DNA from: a bacterium | GTDB taxonomy: Bacteria; Patescibacteriota; Minisyncoccia; Moranbacterales; UBA9337 | Reading direction: 5' to 3' | Length of the DNA stretch: 40,462 nucleotides | Assembly (NCBI GenBank): GCA_021159185.1 | Contig: JAGGSH010000034.1 | Coordinates: 1-40,462, forward strand | Part shown: in pieces, positions 1 to 7,593 of the stretch | Layout of the letters: every line of letters begins with the position of its first letter | Numbering within the stretch: the stretch's first letter is position 1 | Position numbers and translations under genes: made by a program | Notes under the pieces: model-generated | The model's input: the letters and a program-made list of their open reading frames with translations, nothing else | What the model was told of the DNA's origin: nothing | Databases searched by the model: none

Positions 1-1721
1 AAATTTAATTTGTCTAAATCATTGGGATTAAAAAAATAAACCGCGTTTTTGCCATAAAGAAAACTCATTGGCCCGCTTAGCATAGACCAACCGTTCCCGC
101 TGGCGAGCCGATCAATTAAAACTAGATCAGCGGCGGAAAAATTTTGGCTTAAGCTTTCTGTTTGTTCAAGTAAATTTTTATTTTCCGAAAAAGCAAAGTA
201 TTTCAGAGAAACAGGAATATTAAATAAAAGTAAAATTACGAATATTATTCCCGCCAGCTGTTGTTTCTTGCCTTTAAAATAATAAGCCAGCCACAGCGCC
301 GTGTAAAAAACAAACGCTGGCAGAATCGCGAATGCGTATCTTCTTAACATCCAAGGATGATCGGAAGAAATGCGGGGGCTGATTAAATAGAAAAATAGAG
401 GCAGTATCAAAATAAAAGGTAATAATTCCAGCCGCTTCCTTTTTACGATAAAGTAAATTAGCCCGATTGTTCCAAAAATTAAATAAGGAGCTATTCCGTA
501 AATTAAAAAAACATTGGCGGTATTCAGCAGAGATTTAGCCGCGCCAGCCTGGGTCGGATTTTTTAAAACCGCTTTCGCTATCTCGTTAAAAAAACTGAAA
601 TTAACTATGAAGTTTAAAATGAAAACCGCGATGAAAAATAAAACGGGCAGGCAAATTCTTTTCATCTTATTTTTTGCTAAAAAATTCCGCGCGTCTTTGT
701 TAAATGACATTATAATAATTAGCATTGTCAGTGTTGCTATCCCTTCAATTCTAGTAAAAGCCATCAAGCCAAGAATTGTCAGGAGAGAGAAAAAATACAA
801 ACCGCTCTTTTCTTTACCTTCTTTTATTTTAAGCGTAGATTCCGGATATTTTCTCCGCTGTTGCTCCGAAAATTCCGGAATGACAACTGAGTGCGTAGGT
901 TTTTTAAAAAATAATGTTAGCTGTAAAATTCCCAGCCAGACGAGAGCCAGCGCCATATTTTCGCTCAAAGTAAATTTCAAAAACCAGGAAAAAGAAAATG
1001 AAGCAAGAATTAGCAACGAAAAAATAACAGAATATTTTACGGGAGCGAACAGCCTAAAGAGCAGATAAGCAGAAAATAAAAATAAATAAGATAAAACGGC
1101 GTTGGCGATAATAAGTCCCGCTAACCCGAAAATGGAATAGAAAATTCCCAGCCAGGCGATGTAAGGAATGGGAAATTGCGTGGTTAATTCACCGTTTCGC
1201 GTATAATGAAACCCGGGAAAATTAAGCGCTTTTCCCGGTCCGTAAATTTTAAAAAATTCTCGGCTGGCAGGAGTGGAAAATTCCAGTTGATGATTCTGCG
1301 CCAATCTGACAGCGGCTTCGCTGATTGATCCTTGATCCCTTCCGGAAAAAACCGTGGGAACCGTGAAAAATGAAAATAAAAAAGTTATCGCGAAAAAAAT
1401 AAGCGCGGCGCGGGAGAATTCGGAATGGCGCCCAGCCAGTTTTTCCTTTAGCGCGAAACGATGGATATTCTTAGAAAATGGAAATTCAGAAAAGGAGAAT
1501 GAATTTTTACCATTCAACCTTATAAGGTTGAATGGTAAAATAGAGGCGCGGATGTGATAAGCAACGCTTATGATTCCCAGTATGGAATATACAATAAATA
1601 TCCAACCGTGAAAAAAACCGGCCAAAGCTGAAAAAAATCCCAGCCAAGCTAAAAATATCCAGAACAAGGCAAAAAGGGTAAATGTTTTATAATCGCCAGT
1701 TGTAATTTTCTTTATTCCCAT
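1..1721 (-). CDS. GT-C type polytopic membrane glycosyltransferase, partial (C-terminus beyond window edge)
   Basis: An open frame runs from the ATG at 1721 to the window edge, at least 573 codons without a stop. The product is very hydrophobic with about ten membrane segments. A loop near residues 125-145 (GRDQGSISEAAVRLAQNHQL) resembles the first extracytoplasmic loop of GT-C / ArnT-like transferases, which move sugars from polyprenyl-phosphate carriers outside the membrane; its acidic residue is the likely catalytic site. Neighbouring glycan genes fit a surface polysaccharide or protein glycosylation role. Two repeats lie inside the frame (835-887 and 1505-1540) and add peptides such as VVIPEFSEQQRRKYPES. 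A GTG directly precedes the ATG in frame. The class is likely; the substrate is unknown. Confidence 0.8.
   Translation of the reverse strand, partial: MGIKKITTGDYKTFTLFALFWIFLAWLGFFSALAGFFHGWIFIVYSILGIISVAYHIRASILPFNLIRLNGKNSFSFSEFPFSKNIHRFALKEKLAGRHSEFSRAALIFFAITFLFSFFTVPTVFSGRDQGSISEAAVRLAQNHQLEFSTPASREFFKIYGPGKALNFPGFHYTRNGELTTQFPIPYIAWLGIFYSIFGLAGLIIANAVLSYLFLFSAYLLFRLFAPVKYSVIFSLLILASFSFSWFLKFTLSENMALALVWLGILQLTLFFKKPTHSVVIPEFSEQQRRKYPESTLKIKEGKEKSGLYFFSLLTILGLMAFTRIEGIATLTMLIIIMSFNKDARNFLAKNKMKRICLPVLFFIAVFILNFIVNFSFFNEIAKAVLKNPTQAGAAKSLLNTANVFLIYGIAPYLIFGTIGLIYFIVKRKRLELLPFILILPLFFYLISPRISSDHPWMLRRYAFAILPAFVFYTALWLAYYFKGKKQQLAGIIFVILLLFNIPVSLKYFAFSENKNLLEQTESLSQNFSAADLVLIDRLASGNGWSMLSGPMSFLYGKNAVYFFNPNDLDKLN
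835..887. repeat. dRS3-like repeat arm inside the GT-C gene
   Basis: One arm of the dispersed family whose ends read GATTCCGGA and TCCGGAATGACA. It matches the right arms at 1919-1976, 13077-13126 and 24660-24712. It is translated in frame on the minus strand. Confidence 0.8.
1505..1540. repeat. 36-bp perfect palindrome inside the GT-C gene
   Basis: The left half is TTTTACCATTCAACCTTA and the right half is its exact reverse complement, with no loop. It is read through in frame as roughly LPFNLIRLNGK. It shares the TTACCA...TGGTAA ends with the palindrome at 10455-10488, suggesting one small mobile palindrome family. Confidence 0.85.
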
Positions 1722-1729
1722 CACCCTGA

Positions 1730-1757
1730 ATTATATCTTTGTTTTTCTTATTTGCAA
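1730..1757 (-). promoter_or_regulatory. sigma70-type promoter of the GT-C gene
   Basis: On the minus strand TTGCAA (1752-1757), a 16-nt spacer, then TATAAT (1730-1735). The -10 box ends 8 nt before the ATG, so the leader would be only a base or two. Confidence 0.6.
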
Positions 1758-1831
1758 AGGAATACCGGATAGCTTACAATTTAGCTAGGCAAGATTAAAA
1801 GGCGGAGAGATTTATCTGAAATCTAAACCAT

Positions 1832-1976
1832 TGTCATTCCGGAATTTTTTGAGCGATAGCGAAAAGAATATCCGGAATCTACACTTTCCATTATCTCGCG
1901 CTTAGAGATTCTAATCAACCTAGATTCCGGATATTTTTTCCTCCATTGCATTCTGGAAAAAATTCCGGAATGGCAT
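1832..1976. repeat. Complete dRS3-like inverted repeat element
   Basis: Starts TGTCATTCCGGAATT and ends AATTCCGGAATGGCA. Two arms of about 50 nt (ATTCCGGA...TCCGGAATCTA and its inverted form) flank a central AT-rich spacer. It fills most of the 300-base gap between the divergent genes at 1721 and 2022; no gene is visible there. Confidence 0.85.
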
Positions 1977-2021
1977 AAAAAAGGCAAATAAAAAAAATAT
2001 AAGTGACAAATTTAATAGATT

Positions 2022-3209
2022 ATGTCTAATAGATTAAAAATCTTAATAATTGCTCCGACGCCTTTTTTTGCCGATAGGGGAACGCATATTAGAATATTAG
2101 AGGAAGCTTTAGCTTTGGAAAGAAGAGGGCATTTCGTATCTATTGCCACTTATCACATTGGAAAAAATATATCAAAAAAAATTAAAACCAATATTAAGAT
2201 ATATCGCATTCCCAAGCTGCTTTTTTGGTGTAAAAAAATGGAAGTAGGAGCTGATTGGCGAAAAGTAATTTTAAACATATTGCTGATTTTTAAAACCTTG
2301 CGACTAGTTTTAATTAAGAAGCCGGACATAATTCACGCTCATCTTCACGAGGGCGCGCTTATTGGATTAATAGTTCAAAAAATTCTTTTTTGGAAGAAAA
2401 TAAAATTAGTGGCCGATTTTCATGGGACTTTAACTAAAGAAATGGTTTCTCATAATTATCTTAAAAACAAATTTTTGCGCGGATTTTTTATAAGGCTGGA
2501 AAAATTTATCAATAATTTAGGCGATTTCGCGATTGCCAGCTCCGGCGAATTAGCTGATGAATTGAGAAAAACAAGAAAAGACGGTAAAATAGAAACGATC
2601 TTGGATGGAGTTAATTTGGAAAATTATGATTCACTGGCTTCAAAGAAGGAACTTAGAAAAGAGATGGAACTGCCTGCTGATAAAATAATAGTTGTTTATA
2701 CGGGTTCTTTTATCGCTAACAAAGGAATTGGATATTTATTGGAAGCTGTTCCAGAAATTGCGAAAAAAAATAAAAATATATACTTTGTTTTAGCCGGATT
2801 TCCGGCAGGAGAAGTTAAAGAATACACTAGAAAAAATAATCTAGAAAACCGCGTAAAATTAATCAGTCCGCTTAGTTATTTTGATTTGCCGAAAATTCTT
2901 AAAGCTGGAGACATCGGAGTTGATCCCAAGGATTCTTCCGTCAGACAAGCTAGCGGCAAAATTTTGCAATATATGGGAGCTGGATTGCCGGTAGTTTGTT
3001 TTAATAGAGCTAACAATAGGAAATATTTAAAGAAGGGAGCTTATTACGCCAATAATATTTCCGCTCGGGGAATTGCCGATGGAATTTTATATTTTTCCCG
3101 AAATTCGGAAGAAATTATTATAAAGGGAAAAATTGCCAAAGAAAGATCCGTAAAATTCAGTTGGGATAAATCAGCGGAGAAGATTGAAGAAATTTATCGG
3201 AAAATTTAA
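2022..3209 (+). CDS. GT4-family glycosyltransferase
   Basis: 395 aa, GT-B fold of the group 1 / GT4 type. The N-terminus reads LIIAPTPFFADRGTHIRILE, the usual first strand and glycine loop of an acceptor-binding Rossmann domain. The C-terminal donor domain begins near residue 225 (VVYTGSFIANKGIGYLLEAV). The usual E-x7-E donor motif is weak: the region reads DSSVRQASGKILQYMGAGLPVV, with Ser/Lys where the first Glu is expected. It probably transfers a nucleotide-activated sugar to a lipid-linked glycan at the cytoplasmic membrane face. It opens the plus-strand run of glycan genes. The ATG follows an AT-rich stretch without a clear Shine-Dalgarno. Donor and acceptor cannot be told. Confidence 0.87.
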   Translation: MSNRLKILIIAPTPFFADRGTHIRILEEALALERRGHFVSIATYHIGKNISKKIKTNIKIYRIPKLLFWCKKMEVGADWRKVILNILLIFKTLRLVLIKKPDIIHAHLHEGALIGLIVQKILFWKKIKLVADFHGTLTKEMVSHNYLKNKFLRGFFIRLEKFINNLGDFAIASSGELADELRKTRKDGKIETILDGVNLENYDSLASKKELRKEMELPADKIIVVYTGSFIANKGIGYLLEAVPEIAKKNKNIYFVLAGFPAGEVKEYTRKNNLENRVKLISPLSYFDLPKILKAGDIGVDPKDSSVRQASGKILQYMGAGLPVVCFNRANNRKYLKKGAYYANNISARGIADGILYFSRNSEEIIIKGKIAKERSVKFSWDKSAEKIEEIYRKI

Positions 3210-3253
3210 AATATTATTTGCAAGAAACTTTAACATTGTTTGCAATTTTACTT

Positions 3254-3308
3254 TATGTCATTCCGGAAAAATTTGAAGCAAAATCATATGTCATTCCGGA
3301 ATGACATA
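3254..3308. repeat. Degenerate dRS3-like repeat copies
   Basis: Two short copies of TGTCATTCCGGA, the second being the palindrome TCATTCCGGAATGA, lie between the two glycosyltransferase genes. The long arms seen elsewhere are missing. Confidence 0.7.
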
Positions 3309-3364
3309 GAGAAAACGAACGGCAAAAAACTATAAACAGCAAAATACAATAATTCATAAATTCC

Positions 3365-4564
3365 ATGAAACTAATTTTAATAAAAATAGGCAAAGCCTTT
3401 AATGTTATCCGAAGAGAAGGGATTGTTAATGGCGGAAAAAGAGTGGTAAAAACTTTTCTGGAAATGCTAAGCTGGTTTAGCGTTAAGCCGGGCAATGTGC
3501 TTTTTATTTCCGGCGGAGTGGGGGACAGCGCGCTTTACCGCGCTTGCCACTGCGCCGAAGAATTGGAAATTCATGGATTTAAATGTTCTATTACGATTCA
3601 AGACAATCCGTTTTTGTCAAGATACGCCGGCAGATTTAAAATATTTATTTTTCATCGCGTTTTATGCACTCCTAATGTCGCTGGCCTAATTAAGGAAATT
3701 AAAAAACAAAAAAGAGAAATTATTTTCGGAACTGACGATCTAATTTTTGACCCTAAATATTTAAAACATATGGACTATCTTAAAAATGTCCACTATTTTG
3801 AAAAAAAGCTTTATGAGAACGGAGTGGGCGGGGAAATTTTAAGTGATCCTTATGTAAAAATTTGCGTAACCACAACTTCCTTTTTAGCTAAAAAATTAAA
3901 AGAGAAGAATAAAAAAGTATTTATAGTCCCCAACAGACTATCAGATAAAGATTTAAAAATCGTTGATAATATCTTGACCCGGAAAATTTCTTCCGCAAGG
4001 AATAACGGCGCGGTGAGATTAGGTTATTTCAGCGGAACTATGAGCCATAATAAAGATTTTGCCGTGATCACGGACGCTATTATGGAGATAATGGATAGGC
4101 ATAAAAATGTTGAATTATTTTTAGTCGGCCCTTTGGATGTAGAGAGTAAATTAAATAAATTCAAGAATCGTCTGGTTCAGCTGGCTTATGTTCCTAGAGA
4201 AAAACATTTTGAAAATATTGCCAAAGTGGACATAAATTTGGCGCCTTTGGAAATTGGCAATCCTTTTTGCGAATCTAAGTCGGAGCTTAAATTTTTTGAA
4301 GCTGGAATTTTAGGAATTCCAACGGTTGCCAGCGCTACCCAAACTTTTAAGGAAGCGATTGATGACGGCGTTGACGGATTTACCGCCGCCGCTCCGGAAG
4401 AGTGGATTGAAAAGCTGGAAAAATTAATAAGAAATAAAGAATTAAGAAAAAAAGTGGGTGAAAAAGCCAGAGAAAAAGCATTGCGAAAATATACTAATAA
4501 AAACAGCCGCAACCCGGAATATTATGATTATCTAAAAAACAGGATAGCGGAAATGAAATATTGA
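3365..4564 (+). CDS. GT4-like glycosyltransferase
   Basis: 399 aa. The first 60 residues are lysine-rich and unlike a canonical start; a Rossmann-like segment follows (NVLFISGGVGDSALYRACHC). The C-terminal half has a GT-B donor domain: RLGYFSGTMSHNKDFAVITD near residue 220, then FCESKSELKFFEAGILGIPT near residue 305, which carries the E-x7-E type donor-binding motif. Such proteins are often found in O-antigen or capsule clusters. The stop codon lies in the -35 box of the rnpB promoter (TGACAA), so the two are packed tightly. Substrate unknown. The ATG gives the only full-length frame. Confidence 0.85.
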   Translation: MKLILIKIGKAFNVIRREGIVNGGKRVVKTFLEMLSWFSVKPGNVLFISGGVGDSALYRACHCAEELEIHGFKCSITIQDNPFLSRYAGRFKIFIFHRVLCTPNVAGLIKEIKKQKREIIFGTDDLIFDPKYLKHMDYLKNVHYFEKKLYENGVGGEILSDPYVKICVTTTSFLAKKLKEKNKKVFIVPNRLSDKDLKIVDNILTRKISSARNNGAVRLGYFSGTMSHNKDFAVITDAIMEIMDRHKNVELFLVGPLDVESKLNKFKNRLVQLAYVPREKHFENIAKVDINLAPLEIGNPFCESKSELKFFEAGILGIPTVASATQTFKEAIDDGVDGFTAAAPEEWIEKLEKLIRNKELRKKVGEKAREKALRKYTNKNSRNPEYYDYLKNRIAEMKY

Positions 4565-4589
4565 CAAAATTGCGAAAAAACGCTATTAT
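4561..4589 (+). promoter_or_regulatory. Strong sigma70-type promoter of rnpB
   Basis: TTGACA (4561-4566), a 17-nt spacer and TATTAT (4584-4589): perfect -35 and near-consensus -10, as expected for a highly expressed stable RNA. The predicted start near 4596 leaves about 38 nt before helix P1, so the 5' end may be trimmed. Confidence 0.85.
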
Positions 4590-4633
4590 GCCCGAGTGGT
4601 TTAAGTAGTTTTTTCAAAAAAACAATAAATTTG

Positions 4634-5158
4634 GCATTTATCAAAGCAAATCGGGCAATCGCTCACTACGCGGACAATCACGGACTAAACACGGACAAAT
4701 ACGGAATTTTCGTATGAGTCTGCGCGAAATCTGTATTAGTCAGCGAGTGGGAGGAAAGTCCGGACACCCGTTTCGGTATTATATCGGAACGATAAGGATA
4801 ATGGGTAACGCCCATCGCTTTAGCAGCAATGTTAAAGCAGGGAAAGCGCCACAGAGACTATACTATTTTACCTTTGGCGAAATCTTCGCTTTAGGTGAAA
4901 GAAAGGTGAAAAGCGCGCCGATGTTTAGATAGCCGTTCGCTCTATCAGCTGATTAGCGAATGCTTTTAGGCTACGGCGCCCCGCGGCTGGCGACAGCCGT
5001 TGGCGGCAAGCCCTATCCGGCGCAAGATCGAACTGCCGTTTATCGGTTAGTGTATCGCTTGACCCTGCCAGTAATGGCAGGGCTAGACAAATGATTGCCT
5101 CATTGATGCGGAGCATCAATGAACAGAATCCGGCTTATAGATTTGCTTTGATAAATGC
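4634..5158 (+). ncRNA. rnpB: RNase P RNA (type A-like), enlarged
   Basis: Catalytic RNA of RNase P, which matures tRNA 5' ends. Conserved core: GAGGAAAGTCCGGAC (from 4751, 5' strand of P4), the GGGTAACGCCC hairpin near 4803, ACAGAGA near 4851, GGTGAAA near 4905, and ACAGAATCCGGCTTAT near 5123 (3' strand of P4). P1 is an exact 19-bp pairing of 4634-4652 with 5140-5158. P2 pairs GGCAATC (about 4654) with GATTGCC (about 5092). A P19 hairpin CATTGATGC/GCATCAATG lies at 5101-5121. At about 525 nt it exceeds the usual 350-450. Much of the excess is a P3 arm (about 4661-4748) built from CACGGAC-type repeats. I could not confirm the CCA-binding GGU loop. Short frames crossing this gene are not genes. 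Confidence 0.95.
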
Positions 5159-5175
5159 TGACTTGCGAACATAAA

Positions 5176-5262
5176 TCCCTAATCAACGCTAATTTTATCA
5201 CGAATAATCACAAATAAATTAGAATTAGAAATAATTAGAGTTTAATTAGTGTAGATTAGGGA
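5176..5262. repeat. CTAATC/CACGAAT inverted repeat
   Basis: TCCCTAATC at 5176-5184 pairs with GATTAGGGA at 5254-5262; the pairing continues imperfectly inward (ACGCTAATT versus AATTAGTGT). The interior holds TTATCACGAATAATCACAAA-type units, as at 10414-10492. It lies between rnpB and the sugar transferase gene and might terminate rnpB, but has no U-run. Confidence 0.75.
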
Positions 5263-5273
5263 CTTGTATCATC

Positions 5274-6698
5274 ATGAAGAAATCAGAATTATTTTTTAGC
5301 GCCATTCAAGTTCCCGCCGATTTTTTAATGATAATATTGGCTGCCATAAGCGCTTTTATTATTCGAGATATTCCGCAAATTTTGGCGCTAAAAGCAAAAT
5401 TATACACTTTTCCGTTTGAGAGCTATATAAAAATAATTTTAATTATAGCTCCATTTTTTATTTTGATTTACGCGCTAGAAGGGCTTTACGACATACGGGC
5501 CACAAGAAAATTCTGGAAAGATGCTTTGAAAGTTTTTGCGGCTACCTCTATTGGTTTATTTATTATAATTGTTGCCATATTTCTGAAACGGGAATGGTTT
5601 TCATCTCGCTTTATAATTTTATCCGGCTGGATGCTAGCGGTTTTTTATGTGGTTTTTGCCAGATTTATTCTGCACCATGTCCAGAAATGGCTTTTAAAAA
5701 ATAAAGGGATTGGAGTTCATAGAGTTCTTTTGATTGGCCGTAATGGAAAAATGAAACTAATAAAAGATTTAATAAAAAGAAAACCCGGACTAGGTTACAA
5801 AATAGTAGAATCAATTGGCGCGGCTCATTTGAAAATGATAAAAAAAATAAAAAAGCAAAAAGGGATAGACGAAATTATTCTTTGCGAGCCGTCAATACCG
5901 GATGATGAATTGGAGAAGCTAATTGATTTTTGCGCTATAAATAATATTGCTTATAAATTTATTCCGACCACGCTACAAACTTCCCAATTTGAAACGAGCG
6001 TTTTAAATGGAGAGCCGATTATTGAAATAAAACATACGCCATTGGATGGATGGGGAAGAATTCTTAAAAGGATTTTTGATATCGCGGGATCATTAATTTT
6101 AATAATACTTTCTTCTCCTATTATGATATTAGCAGCTATTTTTATTAAATTAGAGGACAGAAAAGCTCCTGTAATTTATAAAAATGAAAGAATAGGCAGT
6201 GACGGGCGGAAATTTTTTGTCTACAAATTTCGTTATATGAAATGGGCGCATTGCATCAATAAAAAAAATATTAATCTTGAAAAAGCGTTGGAATATGAAA
6301 AGCAGTTAATTAAAAAAAGAAGTGTTCGCAAAGGTCCGCTTTATAAAATCAAAGACGATCCCCGCAAAACCAAAATAGGAAAAATTATTGAACGCTATTC
6401 TATTGATGAACTTCCCCAGTTTTTTAATGTTTTAAGAGGCGAAATGAGTTTAGTGGGGCCTCGCCCCCATCAGAAAAGAGAAGTGGAAAAATACAAAGAA
6501 TACCATCGCCGGCTTTTAACGATCAAACCGGGAGTAACCGGCTTAGCGCAAATTTCCGGTCGTTCGGATCTTAATTTTGAAGACGAATATAAAATAGATT
6601 TGTATTATATAGAAAATTGGTCGCTCTGGCTGGACATCCAAATTTGCCTAAAGACAGCCGGGGTGTTGTTTAGAAGGAGAAAAAATTTTAGCGCTTAA
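5274..6698 (+). CDS. Polyprenyl-phosphate sugar phosphotransferase (WbaP/EpsL-like initiating enzyme)
   Basis: 474 aa. Transfers a sugar-1-phosphate from a nucleotide sugar to undecaprenyl phosphate, the first step of surface polysaccharide assembly. Four N-terminal membrane segments (to about residue 135), a nucleotide-binding-like middle domain (VLLIGRNGKMKLIKDLI), a membrane-associated helix (ILKRIFDIAGSLILIILSSP near 265), then the bacterial sugar transferase domain: NERIGSDGRKFFVYKFRYM, IERYSIDELPQFFNVLRGEM and SLVGPRPH. The conserved Asp-Glu (IDELPQ) and Pro-Arg-Pro motif are intact. A loop of about 30 aa (WAHCINKKNINLEKALEYEK) separates the KFR motif from the DDPR segment. Head enzyme of the glycan genes around it. 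The sugar is unknown. Confidence 0.92.
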   Translation: MKKSELFFSAIQVPADFLMIILAAISAFIIRDIPQILALKAKLYTFPFESYIKIILIIAPFFILIYALEGLYDIRATRKFWKDALKVFAATSIGLFIIIVAIFLKREWFSSRFIILSGWMLAVFYVVFARFILHHVQKWLLKNKGIGVHRVLLIGRNGKMKLIKDLIKRKPGLGYKIVESIGAAHLKMIKKIKKQKGIDEIILCEPSIPDDELEKLIDFCAINNIAYKFIPTTLQTSQFETSVLNGEPIIEIKHTPLDGWGRILKRIFDIAGSLILIILSSPIMILAAIFIKLEDRKAPVIYKNERIGSDGRKFFVYKFRYMKWAHCINKKNINLEKALEYEKQLIKKRSVRKGPLYKIKDDPRKTKIGKIIERYSIDELPQFFNVLRGEMSLVGPRPHQKREVEKYKEYHRRLLTIKPGVTGLAQISGRSDLNFEDEYKIDLYYIENWSLWLDIQICLKTAGVLFRRRKNFSA

Positions 6699-6749
6699 AT
6701 TTCAAGCACGACATTTAATTTAGAATGATATTTTAAAAAATAAATTTAG

Positions 6750-6771
6750 CTGTATCATATATATCATACAG
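6750..6771. promoter_or_regulatory. Operator-like inverted repeat upstream of the NUDIX gene
   Basis: CTGTAT and ATACAG flank CATATATATC. It is followed by TATACT/TATAAA -10-like boxes at about 6782-6790, so it could be an operator for the NUDIX gene. Weak evidence: the sequence is AT-rich and one palindrome is not decisive. Confidence 0.3.
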
Positions 6772-6849
6772 TATTCCAGTATACTATATAAAATGAAGTT
6801 TCTAAGAAATAAAAATAAATCATATTATTGAATAGTTTATCTCTTTATT

Positions 6850-7329
6850 ATGAAAGAATTACCTTTGGCAGTTGCAATATCCGTATTAATTAAAGATAAC
6901 CAGATTCTTTTGATTAAAAGACTTAGAGGAGATTATGCTGGTCTTTTGGGGCCACCCGGCGGAAAGATTAAAAAAAATGAACATTTGTCTGAAGCAGCTA
7001 TTAGGGAAATACTAGAAGAATCTGGAATTGAATCCGATTTTAAGAATTACTTGGGTTTTGTTTCAGAGCATTTAATTGAAAACGGAAATATCCTTCAACA
7101 TTTTTTATTACATATCTGTGAACTTGAACCGAAGACCGCAAATATTTTAAATGATTCTGAAGGCAAACTGGCTTGGTTTAATTTAGATGATCTTCAAAAT
7201 TTAAAAGATAAAGTTATCCCAAGCGATTTTTTGATTATTGAAAAAATTGTCAAAAATCGGGGAAAGGGATATTATAACTGTGTTTTAGAAAAGAACGGGG
7301 ATAATTACTTTTTGAAAAAAATTAAATAA
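6850..7329 (+). CDS. NUDIX hydrolase
   Basis: 159 aa. Hydrolyses nucleoside diphosphates linked to another group. The NUDIX box (G-x5-E-x7-REUXEEXGU) is intact around residues 38-60: GGKIKKNEHLSEAAIREILE followed by ESGI, with the REILEE metal-binding core. The N-terminus (AVAISVLIKDNQILLIKRLR) is the usual first strands, and PPGG precedes the box. Substrate not predictable: nucleotide pool cleaning or nucleotide-sugar turnover both fit. Its gene is followed 14 nt later by a small membrane protein gene with a strong ribosome binding site, and both share the terminator at 7482. Confidence 0.92.
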   Translation: MKELPLAVAISVLIKDNQILLIKRLRGDYAGLLGPPGGKIKKNEHLSEAAIREILEESGIESDFKNYLGFVSEHLIENGNILQHFLLHICELEPKTANILNDSEGKLAWFNLDDLQNLKDKVIPSDFLIIEKIVKNRGKGYYNCVLEKNGDNYFLKKIK

Positions 7330-7343
7330 AGGAGGCGATAACC

Positions 7344-7478
7344 ATGACTTATTTTTTAGCATTGATATTAATGATACTGGCGGAAATTATTTACTTTTTT
7401 CTCCCAACCTCCCTAAAAAGGAAATGGCTGAAAAAGTTCGGATCTGTTCCGCCTAAAAAAACATTGAAGTGTAGGTAA
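7344..7478 (+). CDS. Small single-span membrane protein (44 aa)
   Basis: The ATG at 7344 is preceded by AAAGGAGGCGATAACC, one of the best Shine-Dalgarno sequences in the window. The product begins MTYFLALILMILAEIIYFFL, one membrane helix, followed by a basic tail (RKWLKKFGSVPPKK). An intrinsic terminator follows 4 nt after the stop. The strong ribosome site, hydrophobic helix and terminator together support a real short gene. Function unknown; the N-out/C-in orientation suggested by the positive tail is inference. Confidence 0.7.
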   Translation: MTYFLALILMILAEIIYFFLPTSLKRKWLKKFGSVPPKKTLKCR

Positions 7479-7481
7479 ATT

Positions 7482-7506
7482 AAAGGCTGGATTCCAGCCT
7501 TTTTTG
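7482..7506 (+). terminator. Intrinsic terminator of the NUDIX/small-protein unit
   Basis: AAGGCTGG and CCAGCCTT pair around a three-base loop (ATT) and are followed by a T run (TTTTTT, ending at 7505). Confidence 0.88.
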
Positions 7507-7557
7507 TTACGATCGCGAACGAACGATAATTACCTAAATCCGCAATGCTTTTCTCGC

Positions 7558-7587
7558 TTTACTAAAAGAAAAGAAATAGTGTATTAT
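7558..7587 (+). promoter_or_regulatory. Promoter of the glycosyltransferase at 7594 (leaderless)
   Basis: TTTACT (7558-7563), 18-nt spacer, TATTAT (7582-7587). The box ends 6 nt before the ATG, so transcription would start at or next to the start codon; no Shine-Dalgarno is present. Confidence 0.5.
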
Positions 7588-7593
7588 AGCATT

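Noticed and set aside
514-1068. 184-aa plus-strand open frame
   Set aside because: Antisense to the GT-C membrane gene; its composition mirrors hydrophobic codons on the other strand and no ribosome site is present.
1832-1976. Insertion sequence
   Set aside because: Inverted repeats of about 145 bp without transposase coding capacity; better called a small palindromic or MITE-like element.
4587-4610. tRNA-like GCCCGAGTGGTTTAAG sequence just after the rnpB promoter
   Set aside because: Resembles a Leu/Ser tRNA D-arm, but no anticodon arm, T-arm or acceptor pairing follows.
4714-4932. 72-aa open frame on the plus strand, and 64-aa frame at 4925-5119 on the minus strand
   Set aside because: Both lie within the RNase P RNA, whose conserved core explains the sequence.
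7504-7593. Longer start for the WbaZ-like glycosyltransferase
   Set aside because: The added residues lie across the terminator tail and promoter; the family N-terminus begins at the ATG at 7594.
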